A stretch of 64,000 nt of DNA from Christensenella intestinihominis (GCF_001678845.1 NZ_MAIQ01000001.1:209146-273145), one strand, 5' to 3'. Shown: positions 27,187-33,526, numbered from the stretch's first letter. Made by a program: numbers and translations. The notes: generated from the sequence alone by a model not told the origin.

Positions 27187-27543
27187 TTACTTAAATTTAC
27201 TGAGCGCGGCTACGATGATGTCTTCCTTGAAGGGTTTCACAACAAATCCTTTTGCCCCGAGCATAACGGCCTCCTTGACCATTCCCTCCTGTCCAAGGGC
27301 GGAAACCATGACAACATTTGTCTGGGGCCTGGCCTTCATAATTTCCCTTAAGGCGTCGATCCCCGACATCTCCGGCATCGTAATATCCAGCGTCACGATG
27401 TCGGGGGCGAGCTCCGTACATTTCTGGATTGCCTGCGCGCCGTTTTCGGCTTCTCCCACAACTTCAAAGCCGTTCTTGGAGAGCATGTTTTTAATTGTGA
27501 GTCTCATAAATGCGGCGTCGTCTACAACCAAAACTTTTTTCAT
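27187..27543 (-). CDS. cheY: Chemotaxis response regulator CheY
   Basis: A 118-residue single receiver domain. Asp8 and Asp9 form the acidic pocket, Asp53 (TLDITMPEMSG) is the phospho-acceptor, and the KPF lysine is near residue 104. The phospho-form binds the N-terminal peptides of FliM and FliY encoded in the same operon. It lies between cheD and cheA. Length and all key residues fit CheY. Confidence 0.95.
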   Translation of the reverse strand: MKKVLVVDDAAFMRLTIKNMLSKNGFEVVGEAENGAQAIQKCTELAPDIVTLDITMPEMSGIDALREIMKARPQTNVVMVSALGQEGMVKEAVMLGAKGFVVKPFKEDIIVAALSKFK

Positions 27544-27618
27544 GTTTTTCCTCCTAAATCTATCCTGTCTTTCGATCTTTCCGGATTTCAGTCATTTCAA
27601 AACTTAAAGGTCCGGCTT

Positions 27619-28098
27619 CTATATTGTCTTAACTCCTTTGCCCACAGTCTTGACCATGAGCGATCCATTCTCCGGATCAAGTTCAATCGTCCTGCCATAG
27701 CTGCCACCCATATCTTCCGCAATAATTGGAATCCTGAGGCGCAGTACCGCCATCTTACTGTTGAATGCGTTCCTGTCCCCAACCTTCAGGGCGTCGCTTT
27801 TCCCAAGGCCGCCAAACATATGTGCACCTCCGGCAAGCTTGGCGGTAAGGGCCCTGGGGTTTGCTCCTGCCCTGACCATTTGTGACAGCAATTCATCCAC
27901 GCCGGTATCGGCATATTTGGCCCGTATTACATTCGACTTTTTTCCGCTGTCCGGCATAACAATATGGACCATGCCGCCAATTTTGTTAATTTTGTCGTAA
28001 AGTACAACTCCGATACACGAGCCCAGTCCCAGCGTGGCAACATGCTGCGGCGCTTTCACGACGGCAAGCTCTGCCATTCCGATGATTACCGTTTTCAT
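27619..28098 (-). CDS. cheD: Chemoreceptor glutamine deamidase CheD
   Basis: Deamidates chemoreceptors and boosts CheC phosphatase activity. The 159-residue protein has the catalytic Cys28 and His45 in GLGSCIGVVLYD and GGMVHIVMP, with Thr22 nearby; the pattern GGAHMFGG and the ribbon-like ending fit CheD. Its start overlaps the cheC stop by 4 bases, consistent with the known CheC-CheD complex. Confidence 0.95.
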   Translation of the reverse strand: MKTVIIGMAELAVVKAPQHVATLGLGSCIGVVLYDKINKIGGMVHIVMPDSGKKSNVIRAKYADTGVDELLSQMVRAGANPRALTAKLAGGAHMFGGLGKSDALKVGDRNAFNSKMAVLRLRIPIIAEDMGGSYGRTIELDPENGSLMVKTVGKGVKTI

Positions 28099-28694
28099 AA
28101 GCTTCCCGTCAGTGCTTTCTTTAAAGTCTCAAGAGACTCAAGCGTGGGCATCATAAAGAAATTGCCTTTAATGCTCTTGGCGTCTCCCCCAAATTCCGTG
28201 CGCAAAAAAAGAACCGATTCCAGCTCTCCATAGACAAGAACCGGAACGTTCATAATCGCCATAGCCATATCGATTGTCATTTCAGGTACGCTCGGCATGA
28301 TCGTAAGCTGCATCATTGACGCAATTGCCGAGAGATAGGTGCTGACCATAATATTGCATACTTCGCGCATTGCCTCGTAATCCGGCACCTCAAAGTCCTG
28401 CTGCGGAATTTCCTGCCCCAGCAGGATGCGGAGCGTATTGCGCGCGTCTTCAAGCTCCTGTGCAAGCAAAATATAACCGTCTATATCGCCGCTCATCTGA
28501 ACGAGCATTCCCAAAATTACATTATCCGCCCCGCCCATTCGCTCTGCGATTTCCGCATAGCTGATCATTTCACATTTCGGAACGCTGATGTCGATTGCCT
28601 GCCCCGTCATTTCGGAAAGGGCGGAAGCCGCGTTTCCCGCGCCTATATTGGCAACTTCTTTTAGCATATCTAAGTCAATTTCACTTATTTCCAT
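28095..28694 (-). CDS. cheC: CheY-P phosphatase CheC
   Basis: Removes phosphate from CheY-P and binds CheD. The 199-residue protein has both active-site repeats, EVANIGAGNAASALSEM (about 12-28) and EVCNIMVSTYLSAIASM (about 110-127), each with the E-x-x-N pattern. It is the first gene of the chemotaxis/flagellar operon. The chosen ATG 28694 has AAGGAAG 17-18 bases upstream, which is too far. An 11-base tandem duplication lies between and creates a second ATG that reads a 6-codon peptide in another frame. Upstream lie about 250 bases of leader and then the left recombination site at 28945. Confidence 0.93.
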   Translation of the reverse strand: MEISEIDLDMLKEVANIGAGNAASALSEMTGQAIDISVPKCEMISYAEIAERMGGADNVILGMLVQMSGDIDGYILLAQELEDARNTLRILLGQEIPQQDFEVPDYEAMREVCNIMVSTYLSAIASMMQLTIMPSVPEMTIDMAMAIMNVPVLVYGELESVLFLRTEFGGDAKSIKGNFFMMPTLESLETLKKALTGSL

Positions 28695-28705
28695 ACCCGT
28701 TCCAT
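28685..28705 (-). CDS. Six-codon upstream reading frame overlapping the cheC start
   Basis: ATG 28705 lies 7-8 bases after AAGGAAG, the best spacing in this region. It reads M-E-R-V-W-K and stops at 28685-28687, just past the cheC ATG (28692-28694). Ribosomes ending here could restart on cheC. It exists because of the 11-base duplication, so it may be a control element or a harmless accident. Only spacing and frame support it. Confidence 0.4.
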   Translation of the reverse strand: MERVWK

Positions 28706-28710
28706 ACCCG
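28689..28710. repeat. Perfect 11-bp tandem duplication at the cheC start
   Basis: TTCCATACCCG occurs twice in a row on the plus strand (28689-28699 and 28700-28710); on the coding strand this is CGGGTATGGAA twice. Each copy holds an ATG. Loss of one copy would place the AAGGAAG site 7 bases before cheC. Short tandem repeats can gain or lose a copy by slippage. Confidence 0.9.
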
Positions 28711-28944
28711 CTTCCTTTTTATGTGTATATCCCCTCTATGCATTACCCATGCCGCCTTGTTCCCCGGAAATATAAGTTTTTTCCGTCGCAGCGGCGGTTA
28801 TGATATAATATGTGTACATTTATCACTATCCTGCTACTACACAACATAAAAAACGGCATAACGCCTTTCTTTGGGATACGGATATTCCCACTTACATTCG
28901 CGTATATTTCAAAGCCGTTCAAAAACGTCACTTATACCTTCAAA
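28711..28944. other. Leader region between the left recombination site and cheC
   Basis: About 230 bases without a supported gene. I see no strong sigma-A or sigma-D promoter facing cheC on the minus strand; a candidate TTGTGT, 16 bases, TAAATG is weak. On the plus strand TGATATAAT at 28801-28809 is an extended -10 box with a poor -35 (TTCCGT). On the minus strand GGC, five bases, GCC followed by G and six T near 28850-28866 could be a very weak terminator. Confidence 0.5.
28801..28809 (+). promoter_or_regulatory. Extended -10 promoter candidate facing the left inverted site
   Basis: TG-A-TATAAT is a perfect extended -10 element; the -35 region is poor. It points to the right, across 28945, and now runs antisense to the recombinase. 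If the enclosed segment were inverted, it would read the recombinase in the sense direction. Confidence 0.35.
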
Positions 28945-28972
28945 TTCGTAATATTTTTTATATTACGAAATA
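28945..28972. repeat. Left inverted recombination-site candidate
   Basis: A 28-bp sequence whose first 25 bases form a perfect palindrome: arm TTCGTAATAT (28945-28954), spacer TTTTT, arm ATATTACGAA (28960-28969), followed by ATA. Its exact reverse complement stands at 30333-30360. Two arms around a short asymmetric spacer is the usual shape of a tyrosine-recombinase core site. The recombinase stop codon is 8 bases away. Confidence 0.85.
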
Positions 28973-28979
28973 TTTTCCA

Positions 28980-30155
28980 TTACCATAACGCCATGCTTTT
29001 CGTTCCGCGCCGGTGACGGCTCTTTGACGGCGCAACGCTTTTGGGTTTCCCGATCGGCTGCAGGCGGCTGATTGCCTCCGCCTTATGCTCCAAAGTGCAA
29101 TGTGCGTAATACCTCCATGTGATTTCGGGTGAGCTATGCCCCAAAAAATCACACAGGGTTTCGATTCCAATACTCTCTTCCAGGCAACGCGTGGCAAAGG
29201 AATGCCGCAGCGTATGCATATGAACGCCATTAAGACCGGCTTTTTCGACAAGGCGTGACAACCGTTTTTGCAATGTACGGGGATCGGAAGCGTATCCGTT
29301 TCTCCCGGGAAAAACGAATCCGTCCGTATCGTCGGTATCCTCGTGGCGCATCTTCAGCCTCTGCATCAGAAAAGGTGAAATTGGTATTTCGCGGTTGGAC
29401 GATTCGGATTTCGTCTCGCTGACAATAAGCCTTGTCTTTGTAAGACCTGCTGAAGTATGAATTTTGATCCGCTTGACGGAATGGTCAATGTGCATTGTAG
29501 CATTTTCAAAATCAACGTCATGCCATTGAAGCGCACAAATTTCACCCAAGCGAAGGCCTGCGTAGAGTCCCAGAAGGAACTCGTCGTACCCCAGCTTGAA
29601 AATTTCCTTTTCGAGTTTGTTTTGTTCAAGCCGTGTAAGAACGCGGGGACTCTTTCCCTTGTCTTTAGGTTTCTTTATCTGGTCGAAAGCAATTGGGGGC
29701 ATCATCTTCTTTCTTATCGCGCTTAAGAGGATTGATTTCAACAAACGGTAAACTCCGCAAACGGTACTGCCAGCCAGATACTCTTTCAGATGGGATATAA
29801 ATCGGTTGATCGTATCATGATCAATTGCTGCCAAAGGTGTCTCGCCAAAATATGGTTTCAGGTGAAGATCAATCTGGTTTCTGTAGCTTTCATAGGTCGA
29901 TTCCTTAATATCAGGCTTTGCTATGGCGTCAAGCCAATATTCCGCCCAAACATAAAATGTCCACAGCCCGGATGCAGGGATGTTGGACTGCTGCATCTTG
30001 GCTTTCAATATGCAGAGCGCATTTTTTACATCCGTATACTTCTGGCCATAAACATATCCGAATTTTGTTGTGCCGTCAGGGCGCTTCCCTTTGACATATC
30101 GGCCCTCCCAGCGTCCGTCCTTTCTTAAATAAATATTTTCTCCACGTTTTGTCAT
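28980..30155 (-). CDS. Tyrosine recombinase (integrase family) enclosed by inverted sites
   Basis: A site-specific DNA recombinase of 391 residues from ATG 30155 (AAAGGAG 11 bases upstream; in-frame starts at 30164 and 30185 fit worse). Residues 1-60 form an arm-binding-type domain (ENIYLRKDGRWEGRY). A SAM-like core-binding domain (about 70-165) precedes the catalytic domain (about 175-375). The catalytic set is visible: Arg in GLRLGEICALQW, the HTLRHSFATR box, LGHSSPEITWRYYAHC with histidine and tyrosine. The RKDGRWEGRY type of N-terminus belongs to a large family I know from gut Clostridia. No phage or transposon genes adjoin it. A 180-base upstream region contains a stem-loop, arm-like repeats and an outward promoter. 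It probably inverts the segment 28945-30360. Confidence 0.93.
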   Translation of the reverse strand: MTKRGENIYLRKDGRWEGRYVKGKRPDGTTKFGYVYGQKYTDVKNALCILKAKMQQSNIPASGLWTFYVWAEYWLDAIAKPDIKESTYESYRNQIDLHLKPYFGETPLAAIDHDTINRFISHLKEYLAGSTVCGVYRLLKSILLSAIRKKMMPPIAFDQIKKPKDKGKSPRVLTRLEQNKLEKEIFKLGYDEFLLGLYAGLRLGEICALQWHDVDFENATMHIDHSVKRIKIHTSAGLTKTRLIVSETKSESSNREIPISPFLMQRLKMRHEDTDDTDGFVFPGRNGYASDPRTLQKRLSRLVEKAGLNGVHMHTLRHSFATRCLEESIGIETLCDFLGHSSPEITWRYYAHCTLEHKAEAISRLQPIGKPKSVAPSKSRHRRGTKSMALW

Positions 30156-30191
30156 AAATGTCATTTCTCCTTTGTTATTTTCCACAAAATG

Positions 30192-30226
30192 ACGGCCTTT
30201 CCGACGGCTTAAATCAGAAAGGCCGT
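30192..30226 (-). other. Stem-loop in the recombinase leader
   Basis: ACGGCCTTTC at 30192-30201 pairs with GAAAGGCCGT at 30217-30226 around a 15-base loop. On the plus strand it is followed by TTTAA, on the minus strand by CATTTTG. It stands 37 bases upstream of the recombinase ATG and could act as an attenuator or stabilising hairpin; neither strand has a convincing U-run. Confidence 0.5.
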
Positions 30227-30236
30227 TTTAACTGTA

Positions 30237-30245
30237 CTTTTGCTA
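30237..30245. repeat. Arm-type binding site candidate, copy 1
   Basis: CTTTTGCTA is repeated exactly at 30291-30299, 54 bases (about five helical turns) away in the same direction; a near-match in inverse direction (GGCAAAAG) is at 30311-30318. Such spaced short repeats near a core site resemble the arm sites bound by the N-terminal domain of integrases. Confidence 0.35.
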
Positions 30246-30274
30246 TAAAAAACGCATCTGCGACTATATAATAC

Positions 30275-30303
30275 TTGACATGTCTAGAATCTTTTGCTAC
30301 GAT
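30275..30303 (+). promoter_or_regulatory. Strong outward-facing promoter inside the invertible segment
   Basis: TTGACA at 30275-30280 (perfect -35), 17 bases, TACGAT at 30298-30303 with TGC just before it (extended -10). Transcription would start near 30310 and run rightward through the right inverted site. In this orientation it meets only the 30361-30544 gap and the antisense strand of the FliD-like gene. After inversion it would point at cheC. The -10 box overlaps the second CTTTTGCTA repeat, so recombinase binding might block it. Confidence 0.75.
30291..30299. repeat. Arm-type binding site candidate, copy 2
   Basis: The second exact CTTTTGCTA copy. It overlaps the -10 region of the outward promoter at 30298-30303, which suggests that promoter use and recombinase binding may exclude each other. 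Confidence 0.35.
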
Positions 30304-30332
30304 ATCTGTGGCAAAAGAGGGCCGTCCCAGGG

Positions 30333-30360
30333 TATTTCGTAATATAAAAAATATTACGAA
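30333..30360. repeat. Right inverted recombination-site candidate
   Basis: Exact reverse complement of 28945-28972: TAT, then arm TTCGTAATAT (30336-30345), spacer AAAAA, arm ATATTACGAA (30351-30360). The spacer is A5 here and T5 at the left site, so the two sites are in inverse orientation and recombination between them would flip the 1.4-kb segment between them. Confidence 0.85.
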
Positions 30361-30544
30361 CTTTTTTATGCCACGAAATATAGCATAATACTTTTGAAAT
30401 CCAGTAGAATTAAAAAGTGCATTAAAATTCGGTAAAAACAATTAAATTTTTCTCCGTTTAAAAATAAAGAAAAGACCAAAATATATTTTAGTCCCTTCCC
30501 TTTCACTCAAAAAGCGATATAAATTTATGCTGCATGCTTCTTTT
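30361..30544. other. AT-rich gap between the right site and the FliD-like gene
   Basis: No supported gene. It holds the terminator at 30463-30493 and, at 30374-30381, a partial copy of a site arm (ACGAAATA). Any transcript from the outward promoter enters here in the present orientation. Confidence 0.6.
30463..30493 (-). terminator. Terminator of the FliD-like gene
   Basis: On the minus strand GACTAAAA, loop TATA, TTTTGGTC forms an 8-bp stem (one G-T pair) followed by TTTTCTTTATTTTT. It ends the transcript of 30545-31249. On the plus strand no T-run follows, so it would be weak against the outward promoter. Confidence 0.65.
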
Positions 30545-31249
30545 CTAGACAGCAAAATCAAACAAAAATCCACTGTTGGGGAGCAATGCATCAATCAGGC
30601 TGTCAGAAACCTGCATTTTGCTGAAATCCGTATAGGTGGCGGCGGGAATTCTCATCGCTTGTTCGGCATTTTCATGAACGATTTCAGGGATGCTTCCCCG
30701 CCCCGTCAATATGGATTTTACGGAGGCCGGACTTTTTTGTGCGGCGTCCGTGAGTTTTTTCGCATCAACCTGCATTTTTCCATCCTGGTCAATCGAGACG
30801 CCCATCACAGCCGCCCGGTTCGCCGTATACGACCCGTAATTCCCTATGGAAAGCCCGGTCATGCGGTTGTCTGCAACCAGGTTAAGCGCCTTTTCTACCC
30901 CGGCTCCATCCGCCGTGCCGGAGGTAAGATGGGAAATCGTTTTGTTATATGCGGATGCGAAATTTTGGGCCGCCGCAACAAGCTCGCTTTCCGTTGCGTA
31001 AGACCCGAGGCCGCGCGCCGTTGAATTCAGTGCGCTCGCCGCCGCCTTCAGCATTTGCAGGTTCGATACGTTTTGGCTGGTAAACGCCGCGTTGTTCCTG
31101 ACCGTATTGCTTTTAACGGATGCAAAAGAATTGTCAGCCTTTCCAATTCCGCTTCCCGGCTTTACAGAATTCATATACGTCCTGACAAGGTTGGACGCAT
31201 AAAGGCCCACGTTCCCAATCCCATTCAAATTATATCCACTTCCGGCCAT
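30545..31249 (-). CDS. Small FliD-like (filament-cap C-terminal-half) protein
   Basis: A 234-residue protein with no signal peptide. Part of it resembles the C-terminal domain of FliD: a helix with FASAYNKTISHL, then GVSIDQDGKMQVDAKKLTDA and SPASVKSIL. Compare AYNELTQSL and ITFDEDKFRDAMKKDPDAVSRVM in the real FliD at 1967-4276. It lacks the FliD N-terminal domain and the final coiled coil. ATG 31249 is chosen because AAAGGAG precedes it by 8 bases. It has its own sigma-D-type promoter and stands divergent from flagellin, so it is made late in flagellar assembly. A role at the filament or cell surface is an inference. Confidence 0.65.
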   Translation of the reverse strand: MAGSGYNLNGIGNVGLYASNLVRTYMNSVKPGSGIGKADNSFASVKSNTVRNNAAFTSQNVSNLQMLKAAASALNSTARGLGSYATESELVAAAQNFASAYNKTISHLTSGTADGAGVEKALNLVADNRMTGLSIGNYGSYTANRAAVMGVSIDQDGKMQVDAKKLTDAAQKSPASVKSILTGRGSIPEIVHENAEQAMRIPAATYTDFSKMQVSDSLIDALLPNSGFLFDFAV

Positions 31250-31312
31250 GATACCGTCTCCTTTCATCGATTCCTGCGACAAGTCGTCCTGCTAATTTTA
31301 TCTTATTTATAT

Positions 31313-31340
31313 ATATCGTACATTTTGCCCGCAAACTTTA
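31313..31340 (-). promoter_or_regulatory. Sigma-D-type promoter of the FliD-like gene
   Basis: On the minus strand TAAA (31337-31340), 16 bases, TACGATAT (31313-31320). The known Firmicute flagellar sigma-D pattern is TAAA, 14-16 bases, GCCGATAT. The same TAAA-N16-TACGATAT occurs before fapA. Confidence 0.75.
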
Positions 31341-31387
31341 ATGTTTTGAAAAATATTTCTTTTAAATAAATATTTCCATTAAAACAT

Positions 31388-31414
31388 TAAAGTTTTCTGC
31401 AGTTTATCCGAAAG
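31388..31414 (+). promoter_or_regulatory. Sigma-D-type promoter of flagellin
   Basis: TAAA at 31388-31391, 15 bases, TCCGAAAG at 31407-31414, close to the sigma-D consensus. It gives a leader of about 180 bases before flagellin. It lies back to back with the promoter of the FliD-like gene. Confidence 0.7.
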
Positions 31415-31463
31415 AATGTTTAGAGAAACAAATTATGTTTTCTCGTTTTATCCGGGGGACGTC

Positions 31464-31483
31464 ACCTGGATGAAACAGGGAGG
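31464..31483 (+). promoter_or_regulatory. Upstream CsrA-type sites in the flagellin leader
   Basis: ACCTGGATG (31464-31472) and ACAGGGAGG (31475-31483) resemble the CsrA RNA site ACANGGANG, the second perfectly. In Bacillus subtilis CsrA binds two such sites in the hag leader and is removed by FliW. csrA and fliW are not in this window. Confidence 0.5.
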
Positions 31484-31504
31484 CTGTTTTGCTTTTCAAA
31501 GGGT

Positions 31505-31532
31505 TCGTGCATAGAATGCAGTCAAAACGAAC
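31505..31532 (+). other. Hairpin in the flagellin leader
   Basis: Around 31501-31535, GGTTCGT pairs with ACGAACC and encloses a smaller GCAT-AGA-ATGC hairpin. It may present or separate the CsrA-type sites. Confidence 0.4.
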
Positions 31533-31583
31533 CTGATGCCCTGCCGGTAATTGAATTCTGCCGACCGGGTAAATCAAACAAAT

Positions 31584-31593
31584 ACATGGAGGT
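31584..31593 (+). promoter_or_regulatory. CsrA-type site overlapping the flagellin ribosome-binding site
   Basis: ACATGGAGGT matches the CsrA consensus ACANGGANGT in full and contains the GGAGG ribosome site of flagellin, 8 bases before ATG 31601. Binding would block translation. Confidence 0.6.
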
Positions 31594-31600
31594 ATTTATT

Positions 31601-33415
31601 ATGAGAATTCAAAACAACATTATGGCGCTGAACACACATCGCCAGTACACAATCAACAACGATAACGTAGCCAAGAGCGCTGAAAAGCTTTCGTCCGGCT
31701 ACAAAATCAACCGTGCGGGCGATGATGCCGCCGGTCTCGCGATTTCCGAAAAAATGCGCAGCCAAATCCGCGGCCTGAACATGGCCACCAAGAATTCGCA
31801 GGATGCGATTTCGCTGGTACAAACGGCTGAAGGCGCGCTGCAGGAAACGCACACGATGCTGCAGAGGATGAACGAACTGGCAAACCAGTCCGCGACGGGC
31901 ACCAATCAGGAGCTTGACCGGAACGCACTTGCCAAGGAATTCGACCAGTTGAAGCGCGAGATCAACGACGTTGCGGAACAGACCACGTTCAACAACATGA
32001 AAATTCTTGACGGTTCCCTTTCCTATCAGGGCCCGCAGAGAAGCGCTGCGACGGCAGGCATCAACGTCAATGAGACTGTTGACCCGGCGAACAACACCGC
32101 AATCACGCATCAAGTGACCACCAAAGGTGTAGCGGCGGTTACTGCCGCGGCGGGCGTCTATGATATGACGATCGCTGACGCAGACCTCACCGCACTCACG
32201 AACGGCGACGACTACGAAATCGAAATCGCGGGGGCGAGGGTTACTTTCACGGCGGGCGCAAATGCAGGCGCTAGCCGCACGGCTTTGGTTGCCGCGCTCA
32301 ACGGTTCTACCGACCCGATCCTCAGCACGTACACCTTCGCGACGCAGGGCGCGGATGGTCTTCGCCTGACGCAGGATGCCTCGGTCACAGACCCGAACAG
32401 GTCCGCGGTCATGGGCGGCTTAAAGCTGAACGGGAATAATTATGCGGTTAGTGAAACTACAAAAGGCGAGACGGCGGTTACGGCGGTTCCCGGCGTAACG
32501 ACCGCAAATGTAAATGTTGCCGACCTTAAAATCGGCGATACGCTCACAGTCGGCGGACGCCGCTTCGAGCTTGTGGAAGCCGGACAGCAGGCGCAGGATG
32601 GCAACGTCGGCATTGCGTGGGACAGCACCAAGACGAACGCCGATCTGGTAACGGCGTTGCAGGCAGGTATTCCCGGAGGCATCACGGTTGCGGCAACTGG
32701 GGCTGGCGACGGCTTCACTGTAACGCAAGCTGTGGGCGGCGTTGGCGACAACAGCGTTTCCTTTAAGGCTGCCGCCGCGGTACAGTCCACGATCGAGTTT
32801 GACACAGTCAAGCTGAAAACGGGCGACCAGATCAGCGTGAAGCTGAACGGCACGGAATACACGTATGAATTCCAGCAGGGTGATTCCTTCACGAATATCG
32901 CCCAGGGCCTGAGAGACGCTGCCGGCAATGTGCTGGAAGCGGAGCAGAAGGGTTCCGCCCTTATTGTGCAGGGCCGCGTGGACGTCATGAGCGGCTTCCA
33001 GCCGGTTGAAGCAACGGGCTTCGACGCGATCCGCATCCAGGTGGGCGCGCTCGAAGGCGAGCAGCTTTCCGTTTCCATCGATTCGATGAACACCAAAGGC
33101 CTCGGTCTTGACGACGTTTCCATCTATACGCAGGATACGGCCGGTAAAGCAATCACGGCGACAAGAACGGCGATCGACAAGGTTTCCGACCAGCGCGCAG
33201 CGCTTGGTGCTATGCAGAACAGGCTGGATCACAAGATCGCAAACCTGAAGGTTTCTTCCGAGAACCTGACGGCGGCGGAGAGCCGTATCCGCGACGTGGA
33301 TATCGCTTCCGAAATGACGGCGTTCACAAAGAGCAACATCCTCGCGCAGGCCGCTACGGCAATGCTGGCGCAGGCGAACTCTTTGCCGCAGAACGTGCTT
33401 TCCCTCTTGAGATAA
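31601..33415 (+). CDS. hag: Flagellin
   Basis: The filament protein, 604 residues from ATG 31601 (GGAGG 8 bases upstream; an in-frame start at 31586 is inside that site). Residues 1-140 are the conserved D0/D1 part (MRIQNNIMALN, SGYKINRAGDDAAGLAISEK, LQRMNELANQS). Residues about 490-604 are the C-terminal D1/D0 part, ending QANSLPQNVLSLLR. The middle (about 145-480) is variable and holds two related modules starting with TTKG at 173 and 286, a 113-residue period, each with AVTA, GV and a beta-strand series. The LQRMNELA region matches the part of flagellin recognised by TLR5. It is the only flagellin in the window and is followed by a strong terminator. Confidence 0.97.
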   Translation: MRIQNNIMALNTHRQYTINNDNVAKSAEKLSSGYKINRAGDDAAGLAISEKMRSQIRGLNMATKNSQDAISLVQTAEGALQETHTMLQRMNELANQSATGTNQELDRNALAKEFDQLKREINDVAEQTTFNNMKILDGSLSYQGPQRSAATAGINVNETVDPANNTAITHQVTTKGVAAVTAAAGVYDMTIADADLTALTNGDDYEIEIAGARVTFTAGANAGASRTALVAALNGSTDPILSTYTFATQGADGLRLTQDASVTDPNRSAVMGGLKLNGNNYAVSETTKGETAVTAVPGVTTANVNVADLKIGDTLTVGGRRFELVEAGQQAQDGNVGIAWDSTKTNADLVTALQAGIPGGITVAATGAGDGFTVTQAVGGVGDNSVSFKAAAAVQSTIEFDTVKLKTGDQISVKLNGTEYTYEFQQGDSFTNIAQGLRDAAGNVLEAEQKGSALIVQGRVDVMSGFQPVEATGFDAIRIQVGALEGEQLSVSIDSMNTKGLGLDDVSIYTQDTAGKAITATRTAIDKVSDQRAALGAMQNRLDHKIANLKVSSENLTAAESRIRDVDIASEMTAFTKSNILAQAATAMLAQANSLPQNVLSLLR

Positions 33416-33461
33416 ACACGTTCTATTTTGTGGAAATTGCAAGCTGTAAAACATTGGGATG

Positions 33462-33497
33462 GGGAAAGCCGATTGCAGGCTTTCCCTGTCTTATTTG
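33462..33497 (+). terminator. Flagellin terminator
   Basis: GGGAAAGCC (33462-33470), 7-base loop, GGCTTTCCC (33478-33486), then TGTCTTATTT. A 9-bp perfect stem with a T-rich tail, 47 bases after the flagellin stop. Confidence 0.85.
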
Positions 33498-33526
33498 CCA
33501 AAATATTCAGGAGTATTCAATCACCG

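Noticed and set aside
28810-29016. 68-codon plus-strand frame starting at the extended -10 promoter and crossing the left site
   Set aside because: Its ATG is at the expected transcription start so it would be leaderless, it lacks a ribosome site and its product matches nothing.
28980-30155. Recombinase as part of a prophage or conjugative element
   Set aside because: No phage, relaxase or transfer genes adjoin it, and flanks are inverted, not direct, repeats; host motility genes lie on both sides.
28945-30360. The two palindromes as plain transcription terminators around the recombinase
   Set aside because: They are identical over 28 bp including the spacer, AT-rich and without a proper U-run; identity in inverse orientation fits recombination sites better, though it is not fully excluded.
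30214-30441. 75-codon frame sharing a peptide with the 28810-29016 frame
   Set aside because: The shared peptide only reflects the identical 28-bp inverted site translated in both places.
31415-31600. A c-di-GMP riboswitch in the flagellin leader
   Set aside because: The leader is structured, but I cannot find the conserved GEMM core; the CsrA-type sites explain the features better.
32420-33454. Minus-strand frame of 344 codons opposite flagellin
   Set aside because: Antisense to a clear flagellin with intact termini; low-complexity product and no ribosome site.
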